From NCBI GenBank assembly GCA_028293225.1, contig JAQGPE010000136.1, forward strand, positions 1 to 6,552: a stretch of 6,552 nt of DNA. The letters run 5' to 3'. Below the pieces are notes generated by a model. It was not told the DNA's origin. It made no database searches and saw only the letters and a program-made list of their open reading frames with translations. A program made the position numbers and the translations under genes. Of the stretch, positions 6,064 through 6,552 are shown in pieces (within the stretch, counting starts at the first letter, position 1; each line of letters starts with the position of its first letter). The DNA is from Akkermansiaceae bacterium. GTDB taxonomy: Bacteria > Verrucomicrobiota > Verrucomicrobiia > Verrucomicrobiales > Akkermansiaceae.

Positions 6064-6552
6064 TCAGAGTTCCTCGCCGCCGACGAAGGTCCTCAGCACT
6101 TCGAAATCTTCATCCAGCAGCACCAGATCGGCGTGATAGCCGGCCTCGATCTTCCCGAAGCCTTCAAGCCCCAGCGACTTCGCCTGGTTCCAGCCGGACA
6201 CTTTCACGAGCTCAGAAAGCGGCAGCCCGGTGATGTCGGCCAGATTCCTGAGGCCCTCGTTGGCCTTCAGCGTCGATCCCGCCAGCGCTCCGCCATCCTT
6301 CAGACGGGCGATACCATCCTTCACCACCACCGGCAGCCCGCCGAGCGTCATCTCCCCGTCCCCCTTCCAGGAAGCGGCCACGGAGTCGGTGATCATCATC
6401 AGCCGGTCGATCGACACGACCTTGAAAATCAGCCGCAGCATGTCCGGCGAAAGGTGGATGCCGTCCGTGATCAGCTCGATCCGCAACCGGTCATCCAGCA
6501 TGCCGGCGCCAATCACTCCGATCTCGCGGTGATGCAGCGGCGTCATGGCGTT
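6064..6552 (-). CDS. nagA: N-acetylglucosamine-6-phosphate deacetylase, C-terminal part (N terminus outside window)
   Basis: The last 162 residues are present; the frame runs off the right edge. The first visible residues are NAMTPLHHR, the end of the metal-site HLFNAMTPLHHR block of the amidohydrolase family. They are followed by IELITDGIHLSPDM (substrate-site histidine), MMITDSVAA (the aspartate that acts as general acid/base in NagA), LGGLPVVVKDG, LAGSTLKANEGLRN and the closing G-K-IEAGYHADLVLLDED that returns to the small beta domain. The enzyme hydrolyses GlcNAc-6-phosphate to glucosamine-6-phosphate and acetate, a step in cell-wall recycling and in chitin or mucin sugar catabolism. The glutamate and histidine metal ligands nearer the N terminus lie outside the window. 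The amino-sugar kinase and epimerase about 4.8 kb away suggest a shared metabolic theme, but the strands and the unrelated genes between argue against one operon. Downstream, 57 bases separate it from the pRiA4b-family gene. Confidence 0.93.
   Translation of the reverse strand, partial: NAMTPLHHREIGVIGAGMLDDRLRIELITDGIHLSPDMLRLIFKVVSIDRLMMITDSVAASWKGDGEMTLGGLPVVVKDGIARLKDGGALAGSTLKANEGLRNLADITGLPLSELVKVSGWNQAKSLGLEGFGKIEAGYHADLVLLDEDFEVLRTFVGGEEL

Overview
The window is a compact, GC-rich stretch of bacterial chromosome. It holds eight recognisable protein genes, two of them cut by the window edges, and one secreted protein I cannot place in a family. I see no tRNA, rRNA, CRISPR array, insertion sequence or phage gene. 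Shine-Dalgarno sequences are mostly weak. The combination of an N-acetylhexosamine-kinase-like protein, a NagA-type deacetylase, a CvfB-type S1 protein and a pRiA4b ORF-3-type protein in a high-GC genome would fit a verrucomicrobial heterotroph. This taxonomic guess is an inference with no marker gene behind it.

Layout. At the left edge, on the plus strand, lies the C-terminal third of an aminoglycoside-phosphotransferase-fold sugar kinase of the N-acetylhexosamine 1-kinase type. Its stop overlaps the start of an extended-SDR sugar-nucleotide 4-epimerase by 4 bases (ATGA). After a 78-base gap containing a perfect AT-rich 10-bp inverted repeat comes a small gene for a secreted, probably beta-sandwich protein. 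Its end nearly touches the end of a minus-strand YbjJ-like MFS transporter. That transporter is divergent from a plus-strand LysR-type regulator, and the two share a short intergenic region carrying an 11-bp tandem repeat and a small inverted repeat. The regulator converges, with an 8-base gap, on a minus-strand run. Read in its own direction, that run is nagA (cut by the right edge), a pRiA4b ORF-3 family protein, a CvfB-like S1 RNA-binding protein and a half-size EamA/DMT transporter.

How the genes may work together. The two ends share an amino-sugar theme. The kinase would activate GlcNAc or GalNAc at C1. The epimerase has a serine where a tyrosine gate excludes N-acetylated sugars in E. 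coli GalE, so it may interconvert UDP-GlcNAc and UDP-GalNAc. NagA would deacetylate GlcNAc-6-phosphate for catabolism. The uridylyltransferase that would link kinase to epimerase is not in the window. The LysR/MFS pair looks like an independent regulator-exporter module of unknown ligand. The CvfB, pRiA4b and EamA genes are closely spaced and probably co-transcribed, but I see no shared pathway.

I did not find strong evidence for a previously undescribed system. The most useful leads are the predicted specificity of the epimerase, the AT-rich palindrome before the secreted-protein gene, and the start-site and operator question in the LysR/MFS intergenic region.
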